From NCBI GenBank assembly GCA_944989445.1, contig CALYLW010000499.1, forward strand, positions 403,338 through 467,337: a stretch of 64,000 bases of DNA, in the 5' to 3' direction. The translations under genes and the position numbers were made by a program. Positions within the stretch are counted from its first letter, which is position 1; every line of letters starts with the position of its first letter. The notes below the pieces were generated by a model. That model was not told the DNA's origin, ran no database searches, and saw only the letters and a program-made list of their open reading frames with translations. Source of the DNA: Ampullaceana balthica (taxonomy: Eukaryota; Mollusca; Gastropoda; Lymnaeidae). This document shows positions 35,313 through 47,640 of this stretch, one piece after another.

Positions 35313-37591
35313 TCGAATACAAACACACAAAATAAATTGATCCAAACAATGATTTTTAGTCCGAAAAAAAAACCTAATAAGCGGCTCCTGGTTTTTAAAA
35401 TATAACAAGTAAAATAATGTAATAGCTCCAACTCAGTCACGGCTTTCACAGACTGTTCACTTGGTGAGTTAAACGTATTGCCTAGACGTTTTGGAAACGC
35501 AAAAGTGCTTATTTATAAGGCGCATTTCTGGAATGCGGATTTTGTTAATCACTTTCAGAAATCTGAAAGTCGACACGATCTGTTTCATAACAGTATTAAT
35601 AAAACAATGTTGATGATTAAAAATTAATTATTAAAACTATTTTTGAGGCTTTTTAAAATTTTTACAAACAAACAAAATTTAAAAATATATATACAGCAAA
35701 AACGAAATGAAAACTGTTAATAGCATTTCTAAATTTGAAAATATATCAGACTCAACAGGATAATCTCATAACTTTAGATAAACGAGCTCTTACAAACAAA
35801 AACAAGAGTTTCTTTTAAATTAAATATACATTAGGAATTTTTTTTTAAAATGTAGATATATATATATATGCTCAAATTTTAAATCTTAAAAAATATTTTA
35901 TAACCAATGATAAGGGTTAATGTTTGATTAAATATTTTTTTTAATTTATGATAAAATGCTTCCTATTATATATCATAATATGCCAAAGTAAAAAGGGTGG
36001 GTGTGGAGAAGAAGGACTACAATTTCAGATCACACCCGAGATATCTTTCTTGAACATTTTGATAATGTAATAGTTGCTGTATATAAAAAGATTACACCCA
36101 AATAATATTTATGCGTTTCACTAATGCTTTCTTGCATTTTCTTTATTTGCAACTTTTTTTTTGCATTCGATTATCCGTTTTAAAAAGCGTTATTTCAAAT
36201 GTAGTCAAGGACAAGGCAACCGTTGGCAGATTCACTGCTTAGAGAATCAAGGAAAGTAAACGGCCATGCGACCAGTTCGCTTGTCATTGGAATCAGAACA
36301 GATTTTAAGAAGCGAATGCGTGTAACAATCGCCATTTCCTTTCTGTACTACAACAGTGATTTAGAACAAATCATTTTTGGGGTCTCAAAACACCAGTTTC
36401 CCATTCTTTCACGTACGTTTTGAACTTAAGTTAGCGATCCCTTTTTCATTGGCTCATGAGTTCGTCATGAGAAGAAGCCTTAAAGATTCAATTTTAAAAT
36501 TAAAAAAAACATCCCCCCCCTCTTATATTAACATTGCCAAGTGATTAACATGTGGTCAGAAATAATAATTTACAACGACACAAATAATGTTTACATTTTC
36601 ACGATTACAAAGAAATTAATATTATCGAAACAACCTGCAAAATTTGTTTTTTAAATTTTGTTATTATATTTTTTTCGATAAAAATATAGTTTTATTACAT
36701 GGCTGTTATTATTTTTCACTAATTTTATTATCTATTTTAAATCTTGTGTGAGGTTTTCAAATTTGATGAGGACAAAGAGGGCGAGTTGTAATGTATTGTT
36801 TGGAAACAACGTTGTATTTACTTGGTTCCTCTTGCAGTACACAACAGAATTCCATATCTGTCTCACATCAAGAAAGCGCTCTAAAATAATTTTTTAAAAA
36901 GATAATAATCTCGGAAAATATATTCCCAAAAGGAACAATAAAAATCTTTTTCTCTAAGAGAGCTCAGAGAAAAAAAATGCCAACCCGGGAAAATTTGACT
37001 AATAAACAAGTCGATGTTGACAAGCCGAAAACGACCGAAGCAAAACAAGAGGCTAATCGTTTCGTGATGGGCCTTAAGTGAAAGACGTCACGAAAGGACA
37101 TGGGGTTCTCTGTTCTTGTTCTGGTGGAGCAGTGATCCAAGTAATGACGCCGAGATCACTCGAGTCAGCGGCAGACGGCTGTCTCGAATTTAAGTCAAGT
37201 TCGTGTGACTGACACTTGAAGTCAACCGATGACTTGGGAGATGATTCACACGTTTGTACTCTAGACGGGACCAAGTGTGGTGGATGATTTCAACATTCTC
37301 AAAAATGTAGGAAAATATTAGTTTTTTTTTGTGTTTTTATGCGGATTTTGGAGTTGTTTTTGTGTGTGGATTTTTTAGGTTTTTTTTATTTTTGGGTTTT
37401 GTCTTTGGAAATGTTAGGAATCTTAAGTTTTGTTGTGTTTTTTGTTTCCTTTTTAATGATCTGGTCAGAAATTTATGAACATACATATTGGTTGGTTTTT
37501 ACTTTAGACATTCAAAGACATTTTAAAAAAAAATTTTTCTCAGAAATGTATGATCAGGTTATGTATACTTATGCCCATTCACAAGTCAACA
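35313..37591. other. Long AT-rich spacer, no gene
   Basis: Over 2.2 kb with poly-T and poly-A runs. Frames are all shorter than 140 codons, and the 135-codon minus frame (35042-35449) crosses the hAT boundary and SINE fragment. No exon-like block seen. Confidence 0.5.
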
Positions 37592-37678
37592 TGCTCTACC
37601 CACACCCAACACATGCTCTACCCACACCCAACACATGCTCTACCCACACCCAACACATGCTCTACCCACACCCAACTA
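37592..37678. repeat. 22-bp minisatellite, four units
   Basis: Perfect units of ctctacccacacccaacaca plus tg. Confidence 0.95.
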
Positions 37679-37861
37679 CAAACACTTTCCTCACCTGATA
37701 AAATCAAATGAAGTAGTGAATGGACGATGCATCTTGCAACAAGAACGGTTAGAAGCAGGCCCGCACTTACGAGACAAAGAGCCCCTAGGCACTTTTGACT
37801 TTTGGGGCCCCACACCATCTCGAAGCTATTTTGGAAATTTAGCAAATTAAATGCACTAGTA

Positions 37862-39276
37862 GTAGTACAAAACATATAATTTTGAATCGACGTTAATGAG
37901 CATCAGACTAATGCAGTGTATATTACTATGAATGAATACTGGAATGAATATCAAAAATCGTTCGACAGAACATCCGTCTTCAGCGACAAATCTCACAATG
38001 AAAGAAAGTTGATCAACATGAGAAATGTCCGGAGTAGAGTCCATAGAGATAGTGATATATTTGGCATGGTTTATCTCAGTCACGATTGTATCTATTACCT
38101 TTCTGCCATTATATAGATAATTTCACTGCATATTTTATTACCTTTTCTGCAATTATATAGATCATTTCACTGCATATGTTATTACCTTTTCTGCCATGAT
38201 ATTGATCATTTCACTGCATATTTTATTACCTTTTCTGCCATTATATAGATCATTTCACTGCATATTTTATTACCCTTTCTGCCATTATATAGATCATTTC
38301 ACTGCATATTTTTGACGATGTGCAACTTCCTTTGTTACCGTGGCGTTTTATGTGTAAGTCCAGAAAAGGATCGAATTCAGCCAAAAGTTCTAGGGTCATA
38401 ACATAGTTCGCACTTGTTTTTTTTAAATATCCATTAAATCTCATGGTAACATCTAAACGGCCACCCACGTGCAGAATGTGACCTCACAACAGCCACAATG
38501 CGCCTCAAAACCTCATGCCAGTATTTTATTTCTTCTTCCGTTTGAACAACAAGACTCTTGTCAACTCTACCGCCATCATTCTTTCTAGATAATAGTGTCA
38601 CAAGTGATGATTTGTGTTAGTCCGAATTCCCATGTTCCTTATTTCTTGAAACTTCGTTTTTCCTTCATTAGCTGGCAACCCTTATTTCCCAAACGTTTTA
38701 CAAAGAACACAAAACACTGCACCCTTGATCTTCCAAAATATGAGCCAAGGTCGAGGTCGTGTTTTACCATTGCTTAATGTTCGGCTAAAAAGTGACAGCA
38801 ATAGATTCCTGGTTTTATTTGACTACTTACGCCTTGAAAAAGAAAAGTCGGCATGAATATTTTGTTTCACATCATTTTGAACAAGGTACTCCAAGGTAAC
38901 TTCGTCTACCATCCACTCAGCAGGATCGTCACATAAAGAAGAATTACATTAAGGATTTTCTAAATTATCGTTTTTTGTAGCTGTGACGGGTTTTTCAGAA
39001 ATAATGTTTTTAGGTAGCTCGTTGCAGTCAGACACGTTTGTTAGAATTGCCTATTGACGGTCATCAGCAGCATAGCTGCAACTGCAACTGACACTGGCTA
39101 TTGCACTAGTACTACTAGTACTAGGACTAGAGCCTGAACTAGGCCAAGACGCAGACTAGACGACAAATGTATTTAACTTAGAAACATTACGAAGAAGCAC
39201 TTTTTCTTTTTTGATTTTGTTCTTTATTCCGTTTTCTTTTCTGGAAACCACTTAGATTTTTATTAAAGTCAGACAT
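37862..39276 (-). pseudogene. hAT transposase pseudogene (DUF4371 / ZMYM1-like), broken
   Basis: On the minus strand an ATG at 39276 begins MSDFNKNLSGFQKRKRNK, the usual basic N-terminus of this group. A Ser-rich stretch follows (about 39140-39060), then DPAEWMVDEVTLEYLV (about 38935-38885). Next come LELLAEFDPFLDLHIKRHGN (38375-38310), ICSEMIYIMAE and ISMDSTPDISHVDQLSF (about 38055). Several stops and frame changes separate these blocks, and the catalytic and dimerisation C-terminus is deleted. The 44-bp array at 38096 interrupts the DUF4371 region. Confidence 0.88.
38096..38310. repeat. 44-bp minisatellite born inside transposase coding
   Basis: Five units of ttatatagatcatttcactg plus catattttattaccttttct and gcca. 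On the minus strand the unit is the coding segment EMIYIMAEKVIKYAVK of the DUF4371 region, so a short piece of the transposase was amplified. At 44 bp it is not a multiple of 3, so each added unit shifts the frame. Confidence 0.9.
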
Positions 39277-39570
39277 CGTGACATCGATGTTTCTATTTCG
39301 ATTATAAAAGAGTGGGTAGTTATACAATGGAACTTTATTTAATTATTTGGAATAATGTTTTTATGTTTCAATTTGTTGTTTAGTTGTTAATTTGTTTAAA
39401 AGACAATGTCGTTTTTCCTCAAATTTTCTTAATTCAACATTTTTTCTCTTGGTTAAAGTAAATCTTTTTTTGAGCTTATGTAAAGATTTCGCCACCAGGT
39501 TCCCTAGGCTGGCTGGGGCCCTAGGCCGGGGCCTTTTAGGCCTCGGCAGAAATCCGGCCCTGGTTAGAAG

Positions 39571-41163
39571 TCCATAAATGTAGCTATTGACTACATATCA
39601 TTTTAGCCTATTCTATCAAGGAACCGATTTCTGTTTTTGTGTTACCGGCACCTATCGAAATATATATTATAAAGCTGAAAATCAGAGAAGGTTTTCATTC
39701 AAAACGACACGTTTGTTTCGTAATATTTATTCATATTCATAGTTAAAAGGAATGTATCGCCGCTCTGATTTTTTCTTTCTTTGTTATACGACCACGTTGC
39801 GCAGCTTTCCAGATATTTGAAGATTCGTCGGGTGGATCTAGTAGTTAGTCTGAAACAAGCTAAGGGTTAACAATGATCTTCAAATATCAACATTTAAATG
39901 ATGCAAGACTCTGTAAATCATAGCCCTTATTTTCTGTCAATCATGGAATAGCATAGCCCTTACTCGACTTTTCAGTACAGATAAATTTAGTTATCACAAA
40001 CCAAAAGCACGGCTTAGTAACTTTGGGAAAGACGATAAAACTGATTTATTACTTGGCCGAAACGGAATTAAACAAAGGCGTTGATTTGTGGACAAATTAC
40101 ATATGTGAGGTAAAGACGTTTAAATCCCCATAAAGAAACACAAAACAGACTTTAGGTAGTTAGCGAGTCTTTGCTGACTGCAACCGTAGCTTGCGACACA
40201 TCCGTTGCTACGCTACTTTCCTCTTGGCGAGAAACGTCACGTCTAATGCTATAGATTAGTTTCGTGCTTCGGTGATGAATAATTCATCAGAAATATCACG
40301 CATTTAATACTGCGCTCTCCGCGCCTAATTGCTTTGCTGCAGGATAGATTCGTGGAGAAATTGGCCGTTGGCATCAGCAACAGTGTTGATTGGGTCCATG
40401 CTGTGAGATACTTTCACATGATCCTTGAATTTAAAAAAAAACAACATAAAAACAATTTATTTTTTAACTAAATAGTTGAGGTATCATTTTATAACCAGAC
40501 ATGGCAACGCAGAAAAAATATTTTTACAAACATTCGAATCCAATGTCCATCGGCTTTAGAAATTTATTTTTTTTCGTTTTCCTTCGATGACTTTCTGAGG
40601 ACCGCTGAATCACCTCTGAGATGTTTCTGGGAATAATTCGTTCGTCGGTGCTCAGCAAAAACGCTTTTCTGGTGATACCAATTCTTGCCATGGATACGCG
40701 GGACATCCCAAGGGACCAATGCAGTTGAGGGATTTTCTGGATTTTCTTGAGCTCAATCGTTAGCTTTCCTGTCGCATGGTGCTCAACGACAAAAGTTCGG
40801 TAATGGCACTGGTCTTTTTGCCACTAAAGACAAATGCATTAGTTGAAAGCGTCCTCAGTTTTAAAAAAAAATCAGTTTCGCTTTTCTGAATGACATTCTT
40901 TGTGTCAATGAAATGTAAATACACGTTATAGGTGTTTTTGAGATTTTCGGACTATTTGCTGTCTCGTGGCATAGATGATTTAGTTTAAATTAAATGGTTC
41001 ATTGCTCGTCTGGTAGCTAGACTGTACTTAAAGTGCCATCATTTAAAATAATAAAACAGCAAGTGGAACAAATGGGAATCTCTCTTTACTTCAATTGTTT
41101 ACAAGATGTTTGCAGATAAACAGATGCATTTAGTCACGATTAAACAGCTGTATTCTAGGTCCA
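39571..41163. other. Spacer, no gene
   Basis: Short frames only; no repeat structure recognised. Confidence 0.5.
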
Positions 41164-41283
41164 CGGAAGTGTCTTTTTACGGGAAGTGTCTTTTTACGGG
41201 AAGTGTCTTTTTACGGGAAGTGTCTTTTTACGGGAAGTGTCTTTTTACGGGAAGTGTCTTTTTACGGGAAGTGTCTTTTTCTT
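41164..41283. repeat. 17-bp minisatellite, seven units
   Basis: Nearly perfect units of gggaagtgtctttttac, a recent expansion. Confidence 0.97.
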
Positions 41284-41544
41284 CTAACATGTAAAGAGTC
41301 CACGGTCCATGCTTTGATCAATTTAGCTCCTGTGTATTTAGAGGTGTCAGTGAACGTTTCTTGCTAGACGAATACTTTGAAAGCTGCTCATTAAATGTGT
41401 CAGTGACTGGAGGACAAGAGGAATATAAACACCTGCGTCGATTGTTGAAACCTTTTAGGATCCTGTCGGAAGCTTTCTTAAGTCACTCTTTGTCCTAAGA
41501 CAAGCAGCCCATGTATTGTGGTTTTTTTTAAAATCCGGAACTGC
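41284..41544. other. Short spacer
   Basis: No signal. Confidence 0.4.
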
Positions 41545-42525
41545 CTTTCATGGCCTTATAGGGGAACTGCCTTTTATGGCCTCATGTGGGAACTGTCTTT
41601 CATTGCCTAATCGGAGAAATTGCCTTTCATGGCCCAATCGGATAACTTGCCTTTTAATGGCCTAATCCGAGAACTGCCTTTCCTGGCCTATCCGAGAACT
41701 GCCTTTCATGGCCTAATCCGAGAACTGCCTTTCATGGCCCAATCGGAGAACTTGCCTTTCATGGCCTAATCCGAGAACTGCCTTTCATGGCCCAATCGGA
41801 GAACTTGCCTTTCATGGCCTAATCCGAGAACTGCCTTTCATGGCCTAATCGGGGAACTGCCTTTCATGGCCTAATTGGGGAACTGTCTTTCATGGGTTTA
41901 TGGGGAAATGCCTTTCATGGCCACAAAGAGGAGCTGCCTCTCATGGCCTAATGGGGGAACTGCCTTCATGGCCTCATGGGAGAACTGACATTTATGGCCT
42001 CATGGGGGAACTGTCATTTATGGCCTCATTGGGGAACTGCTATTTATGGCCTCTTTTGGGAACTGCCATTTATGGCCTCATGGGGGAACTGCCATTTATG
42101 GCTTCATGGGGGAACTGCCATTTATGGCTTCAACGGGGAACTGCCTTTTATGGCTTCATGGGGGAACTGCCATTTATGGCTTGATGGGGGAACTGCCTTC
42201 ATGGCCTCATGGGGGAATTGCCTCTCATGGCCTCATGGGGGAACTGCCATTTATGGCCTCAAAGAGGAACTGCCTGTCATGGCCACATGGTGGAACTGCC
42301 TTTCATGACCTCAAAGAGGAACTGTCTCTCATGGCCTCAAAGAGGAACTTCCTCTCATCACCTCATGGGGGAACTGCCTCTCATGGCCTCATGGGCGAAA
42401 GGATTCTCATGGCCTCATGTGGGAAAGGATTCTCATGGCCTCATGGGGGAAAGGCCTCTAAGGCCTTTAAAAGGAACTGCCTCTCATGGGCTCAAAGAAG
42501 AAATGTCTCTCATGGCCACATGATT
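41545..42525. repeat. 26-bp minisatellite, about 37 units
   Basis: Units of catggcctcatgggggaact plus gccttt. Zoned by variant: taatccgag/taatcggag to about 41870, tcatgggg with catttatggc to about 42200, and tcaaagagg with ctctcatggc at the right. The plus frames of 94-167 codons are an effect of units without stops. Confidence 0.95.
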
Positions 42526-45043
42526 GTCCATAGGCTGGCGACGGATTGATTTCTGATTCATGCAAGAGCATTGGACCAATCAATTATCTTGATTTTAGCA
42601 TTGATATCCTTGACATTGGTCGCCGTTCCTGTAGTGACGCCCAGGTCAGTGTTTTCACCACGTTATTTCAGATTTGAAATATAATTTTTCTATTCATAGC
42701 AAACCAAAACGTGACATGCAATTATTTTTTTTTGTTTGTACAAATTTCGTTTTTCCTGAGTGGTTTATCTTTTATAGAGTGAAAAAAGCAACAAAACTTT
42801 TTGATCACGGAACTAGGCCAAATGTTTAATTGAATTACCCCGGCCTTGACCTTGGCCTTGGAGAAAATGGGCTGGACCTGACTAGAGAAAACCAAGACCG
42901 GTAATCAAGTTAATCCACCGCCCGAAAAGGAAGACGTTCCTGAAATGTCATAGTTTCCAAACAGACAAAGTAAAAACCCCGCGCCTCCTCCTCCCCGCCC
43001 CCGCCCCACATACTAATGTTTGCATAATATTATGTCGTCACGGTAGGAGGATCCCTTCCTTTGGTATTCGTTAAAATAAAAAGTTATCTTATATTTTAGA
43101 CAAAATGACCACTGAAATAACCATATAGCCCAAAAGTAGAATTCAGCCATTTTAAAACAAATACGTCGCAACAACCATTGGAGGAGTTAGGCTGTTGAAT
43201 GGCACGACGCGTGTTCACGGTGTCAAATACTTGGGATGGCTTTCAAAATCTTTCACGTAGGATTGATTCTTAACCAAAATAACCGTACCATTTTCTATTA
43301 CTCGTGACATTAAGTTAGCACGATAATCAAGGCGTCAATCGCAAAGGTTAAAACAAAAAATAAAAATACATTTCAAAGAGTTCATTGTTGATTTTTGCAG
43401 CGGAACAACTGCCCTTTGTTTATTTTCTAAATAGTAGGCCTATGTATACAATATGTTTTGCAACTTGGTAATATAAAAAATCAGGTTTGCATTCGCTAGA
43501 TCTTTATGATAGAGTTTATGTCGCAATACGTTACACATTAAAAAAAAACAACTAAAACACAATGACAGATAACAGCCAAATCGCTTTTCTGCCTTTGTTT
43601 GAATTAAAGAAAAATAAGGTACTTTCTTAAAGTGAAAAATATCTTTTAAATTGAAAATTGCGAAGACATAGATGTTCTGAATAGATGGCCTGTTAACAAA
43701 ATTACTCAACTATTATACATGTGTCGCTAAATCTATTCTCACTTACAATCATCCAAAAACCTTTTTTGAGAAATATCTTTTCTTTACCCTAAACAATGCG
43801 CGGCTTCAGCTGCTATAACTCCCCATAAATTCAAGGCTTTTCACCCCTTTCCTAAACTCAACTATGCACCGCTGAACCAAAGTACGATAACTGTTTTTTT
43901 TTGACAAAGATGTTAAAAAAGGGGAGAGAACACACACACAAAATCTCTGTGGGCCAACGTTCTCCCGATGGGAACTTGGCACATACCCTGGTACCAGAAA
44001 CACAACAGTCTCTTTAAATAAAATATACATCAAAATCCGAGTCAATTTGCTCAGCTGCACACGGCATTATATTCCCCCCGACTCTCTATTAACGGGCAAA
44101 GGGGGCAGTGTTCCTGGGAGGCGCCTCATATTTATGACTCCAATTAATGGACGCGTAAGACAAGGCACGTTGCGTCATCGGAGAAATGGGATTTATTGCA
44201 GGACGCCATGTCCGGCGTCTGGTCGATACAGTCTTTCATTTCATTTCAGAACCAGCTGGGGGGTGAGGGGGGTGAGGGGGTAGATAGAGATGAGGTGGGG
44301 GATACCATTAATAGAACAGTTGTGAAATGGGGCTGGTGGGTGGGTACTGTACGGTGCGTGCAGGATAATGCAGGGACAAGATATTATAAAATAGTAGAAG
44401 AGACATCTTTATACGGGAAGGTCCGTAACACAGCTATGCTCCTTTTATTTCGGAGCAACTAGTTCTGTAATTGACCTCTTTATGGGATTCATTTCCATAG
44501 GTGGTTCCTTTTCTCTAAGGGAATTAATCTTTCTATGTAATTTATTTCCCCTTAGAACATTCATTCCTATGAGAGTAACCTTTTCTCCTCAAATATTCTT
44601 TCGCACTGATAAGATTCCTTACCTTTGGCTGTTAAATTTCTCAGAGGATTTTCATTAGTTAATTGACACTTTTTTTTTGAAATGATCAGAACAATCGTAT
44701 GGATACACGTTGTTGTTAATTGAAAGCAGAAGTAGACTGGGAGTAACACTATTCTTTATCATACAAAATCCAATATAAATTACCAGATTGTTTGTTACAC
44801 AAATTATAATAACTATATTACCTATTTTATAGCATCCTACCGAGACTATATAACTTATTTTCTATTACCTATTTTAAAGTAACGAGATTCTATTACCTAG
44901 GTTTTGTTTACCTGTAACATGCTACCTAAATTATATTACCTAAATGAATAACCTTACTTGTATTACATATTTCCTAAAGTCTATTTTCGTTAAGAAAACC
45001 GTAAAAAAATCTATTGAGAAAGAATACTTAAAGCAAGCACATA
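42526..45043. other. Long spacer, no gene
   Basis: A G-run cluster at 44250-44285 and a weak tattacct repetition at 44810-44970. Frames up to 89 codons show no family. Confidence 0.5.
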
Positions 45044-45561
45044 CCGTATATACTCGTTCTATAGCCCGTTCATTCATAAGCCGACCCCCCACTTTTGGAA
45101 GAGAAAAGTATTAAAAGTGTATAACCCGATCACAAGCAAACAAAAATAAATAATAGGACAGTTTTTAAAAAAATGGTACATATTTTTTAAAACTACAAGC
45201 TAAATCGGTCATTATTATTGTTTACTTTGTAATGCCTATTTTCGTCTTTCTGCTCTTTGTTAAGCAAGAGTTACCGGTATTTTATTTTTAAAAAAATTAT
45301 TTTGGTAAACAGTGACGACATCGCGTACATTGAAATCCGTTGTTGAAAACAAAATTTGCAAAACAATTTATTAAAACGTTCACAAAAATAAATAAAATGA
45401 TTAAATAAGGTAGGTGCTGATTTTTAATAATATATTATAGCTTCTGATAGAGCAGTTGAATCTTGTAGAATGTAGAAAAGGAAATTTTATAAGCCGCCCC
45501 CCCCCCACTTTTCCCCCTAGATTTTGTCCAAAAAAGGTCGGCTTGCGAACGAGTATATACG
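45044..45561. mobile_element. Tc1/mariner-like miniature element, copy 1
   Basis: Ends ccgtatatactcgtt and gaacgagtatatacg, with inverted subterminal aagccgacc. The TA dinucleotide precedes the left end (45042-45043) and lies one base beyond the right end. The interior (gttaccggtatttt, cagtgacgacatcg) is shared in reverse with 61577-62419. Confidence 0.8.
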
Positions 45562-45752
45562 ATAGTTTTAACGCAATTTCCCCATGAGAAAAATTGCATT
45601 TATATATTTGAAATGTCTGTGCTGTCTGTTCCAGCTTTGAACAGTCAGGTCTTTTGCAAATATGTTAAGGAGTTCCCAAAGATATGCACGGGTCAAAAAT
45701 ACTACCGAAAAGGTTTACTGGATTTCCTGGAAAATTAAGAAGAAAAAACGGA
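45562..45752. other. Short spacer
   Basis: No signal. Confidence 0.4.
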
Positions 45753-46158
45753 AATAAACAACCCCGTAAAAACAAAGTTTTTGACTATAAATCCCTTATA
45801 TATGAGACATAACTAAAAGTATTGATTATATTCAAAAGTGACAAACATTTACAGACTGAAACCAAATTATCTCCCTTGGCTTTAAAACTAGGTCAAAACT
45901 CTAGCAGACGACGACTAAACGTTCAAAATAGTGATTTATATAGATAAACTAAAAATGCATTAATTTAAATACGGTCGTCGCTCGATCTGAATTTTTGATA
46001 CGATGCATTGTTAGTTGAGACGGGCCCGTTTGCCAAATTTCAGCTCAATCGGATCACGGGAAGTGGGTCATTTTTGACTTTTGTTTTTCCGCCCGACCGA
46101 CGTACGAAGAGAGAGATGACGACAGACAAGATTTCGAAGTTAATATAAGGGATTTAAT
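45753..46158 (+). mobile_element. Family B element, copy 3 (second subfamily)
   Basis: Starts cccgtaaaaacaaagttttt, then actataaatcccttatat. Core aaatacggtcgtcgctcgat. Ends gttaatataagggattta. The ends aaatcccttatat and atataagggattt pair perfectly but differ from copies 1 and 2 on both sides. Confidence 0.8.
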
Positions 46159-46377
46159 AAAACAAACCCGCAAAAACAAAGTTTTTGACTATAAATCCCT
46201 TATATATGAGACATAACTAACAGTATTGATTATTTTCAAACATTTACAGACTGACACCGAGAGATGTCCCTTGTCTTTAATAAATGGGGGTGGGATGTGA
46301 GGGGGTGTCGGAACGACGTTCGACGTCAACACGACGGTCGGTGTCAACTCAAACTCACGTGGAAGTGGAAGAAAAAA
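46159..46377 (+). mobile_element. Family B element, copy 4, 3'-truncated
   Basis: It begins at the base after copy 3 with aataaaacaaacccgc and the conserved box, then loses similarity after about 46290, before a new start at 46378. Confidence 0.65.
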
Positions 46378-46905
46378 AACCCCCGTAAAAACAAAGTTTT
46401 TGACTATAAATCCCTTATATATGAGACATAACTAACAGTATTGATTATTTTTCAAACATTTACAGACTGAATCTGTCTTAACTCAAGTTTGCTTCATAAC
46501 CCGGTGAGAGGGGAAAAGTCTGGTCACCGATTCGCTTGACCGAGCTCAGCGTGACACGTAAAATGTAAAACAAAAGCGCCGCGGTGCTTCGATGGGCCGC
46601 CTCAACGCGTCTACTCAATTTTTCACGTGGAAAAAAAAACAATAACAAACAGTGAATTTGAATTACATACCTCATATAAGGATAAAATAAAAATGCATTA
46701 ATTTAATTAGCGTACAATTGATCGATCTGAAATTTTGATACGATGCATTGTTAGGTGAGTCGGGTCCGTGTGCCAAATTTCAGCTCGATCGGATCACTGG
46801 AAGTGGGTCATTTTCGACTTTTCTTTTTCCGCCCGCCAAGCCCATGAGATGATGAGAGAGATGATGAGATGATGAGACGGCTGCGAAGTTAATATAAGGG
46901 ATTTA
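46378..46905 (+). mobile_element. Family B element, copy 5
   Basis: A complete copy from ccccgtaaaaacaaag to gttaatataagggattta. Its second half from about 46628 is duplicated directly in copy 6. Confidence 0.75.
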
Positions 46906-47189
46906 AAAAAAACAATAACAAACAGTGAATTTGAATTACATACCTCATATAAGGATAAACTAAAAATGCATTAATTTAATTACGGTACGTTCGATCGATC
47001 TGAAATTTTGATACCATGCATTCTTAGGTAAACGGGTCCGTCTGCCGAATTTCAGCTCGATCCGATCACTGGAAGTGGGTCATTTTCGACTTTTCTTTCT
47101 CCGCCCGCCCAGCCCATGAGATGATGAGAGAGATGCTGAGATGACGACAGACAGACAGAGACGGCCGCGAAGTTAATATAAGGGATTAA
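46906..47189 (+). mobile_element. Family B half-copy 6, tandem duplicate of 46628-46905
   Basis: Repeats caataacaaacagtgaattt, the core aattacggtacgttcgatcg and the terminal gttaatataagggatta. About 280 bp. Confidence 0.8.
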
Positions 47190-47344
47190 AAAATATCAGT
47201 ATTTTGTCAATTTCTCGCCAACCATAACATCTATCAGGTTGAAACAAGCGGCAAACGGTAGCTAATAATATTTAAAACAATGTTGGAGAACGAAATTTTG
47301 AAAATCTCTTTTCGTTCGACTCCCGTAATTTTAGCAGCAATTTG

Positions 47345-47640
47345 TAGATAGCAGTTGCTTTATTTAGTTTCAGAATTATTGACTTGAAATGACTTTCAAT
47401 GTAATCTAGAATAATAGTTTAATGGGGTTTTCCCGCTTTGTGAATGCTTATGTTAGATTGTAGCTTGGTTCGCATTATATTGACATATTTTTGCTGTGAC
47501 GTAGAGTGAGGCGATATGACGTCATAGAGGAAATATGCGACAGTGAGAAATTGAGAGCAATTGCTTTGTTTAGTTTCAGAATTATTGATTTGAAATGACT
47601 TTTTAATCTTAATTTAATGTAATCTAGAATAATTTCCCTT
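47345..47640. repeat. Two-copy direct repeat about 210 bp apart
   Basis: gtttcagaattattgacttg and following bases at 47371-47420 recur near 47570-47632 with gtaatctagaataat. Confidence 0.8.

Larger units (their letters stand above)
37756..39562 (-). mobile_element. Dead hAT element, ZMYM/DUF4371 type, with 8-bp TSD
   Basis: It runs from caggcccgcacttacg to gaaatccggccctg. Both ends are followed inward by related GGGGCC and CCTAGG sequence. The target duplication GTTAGAAG is exact (37748-37755, 39563-39570). At 1.8 kb it is shorter than a full element of this group. The C-terminal part of the transposase is missing next to the left end. Confidence 0.92.
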
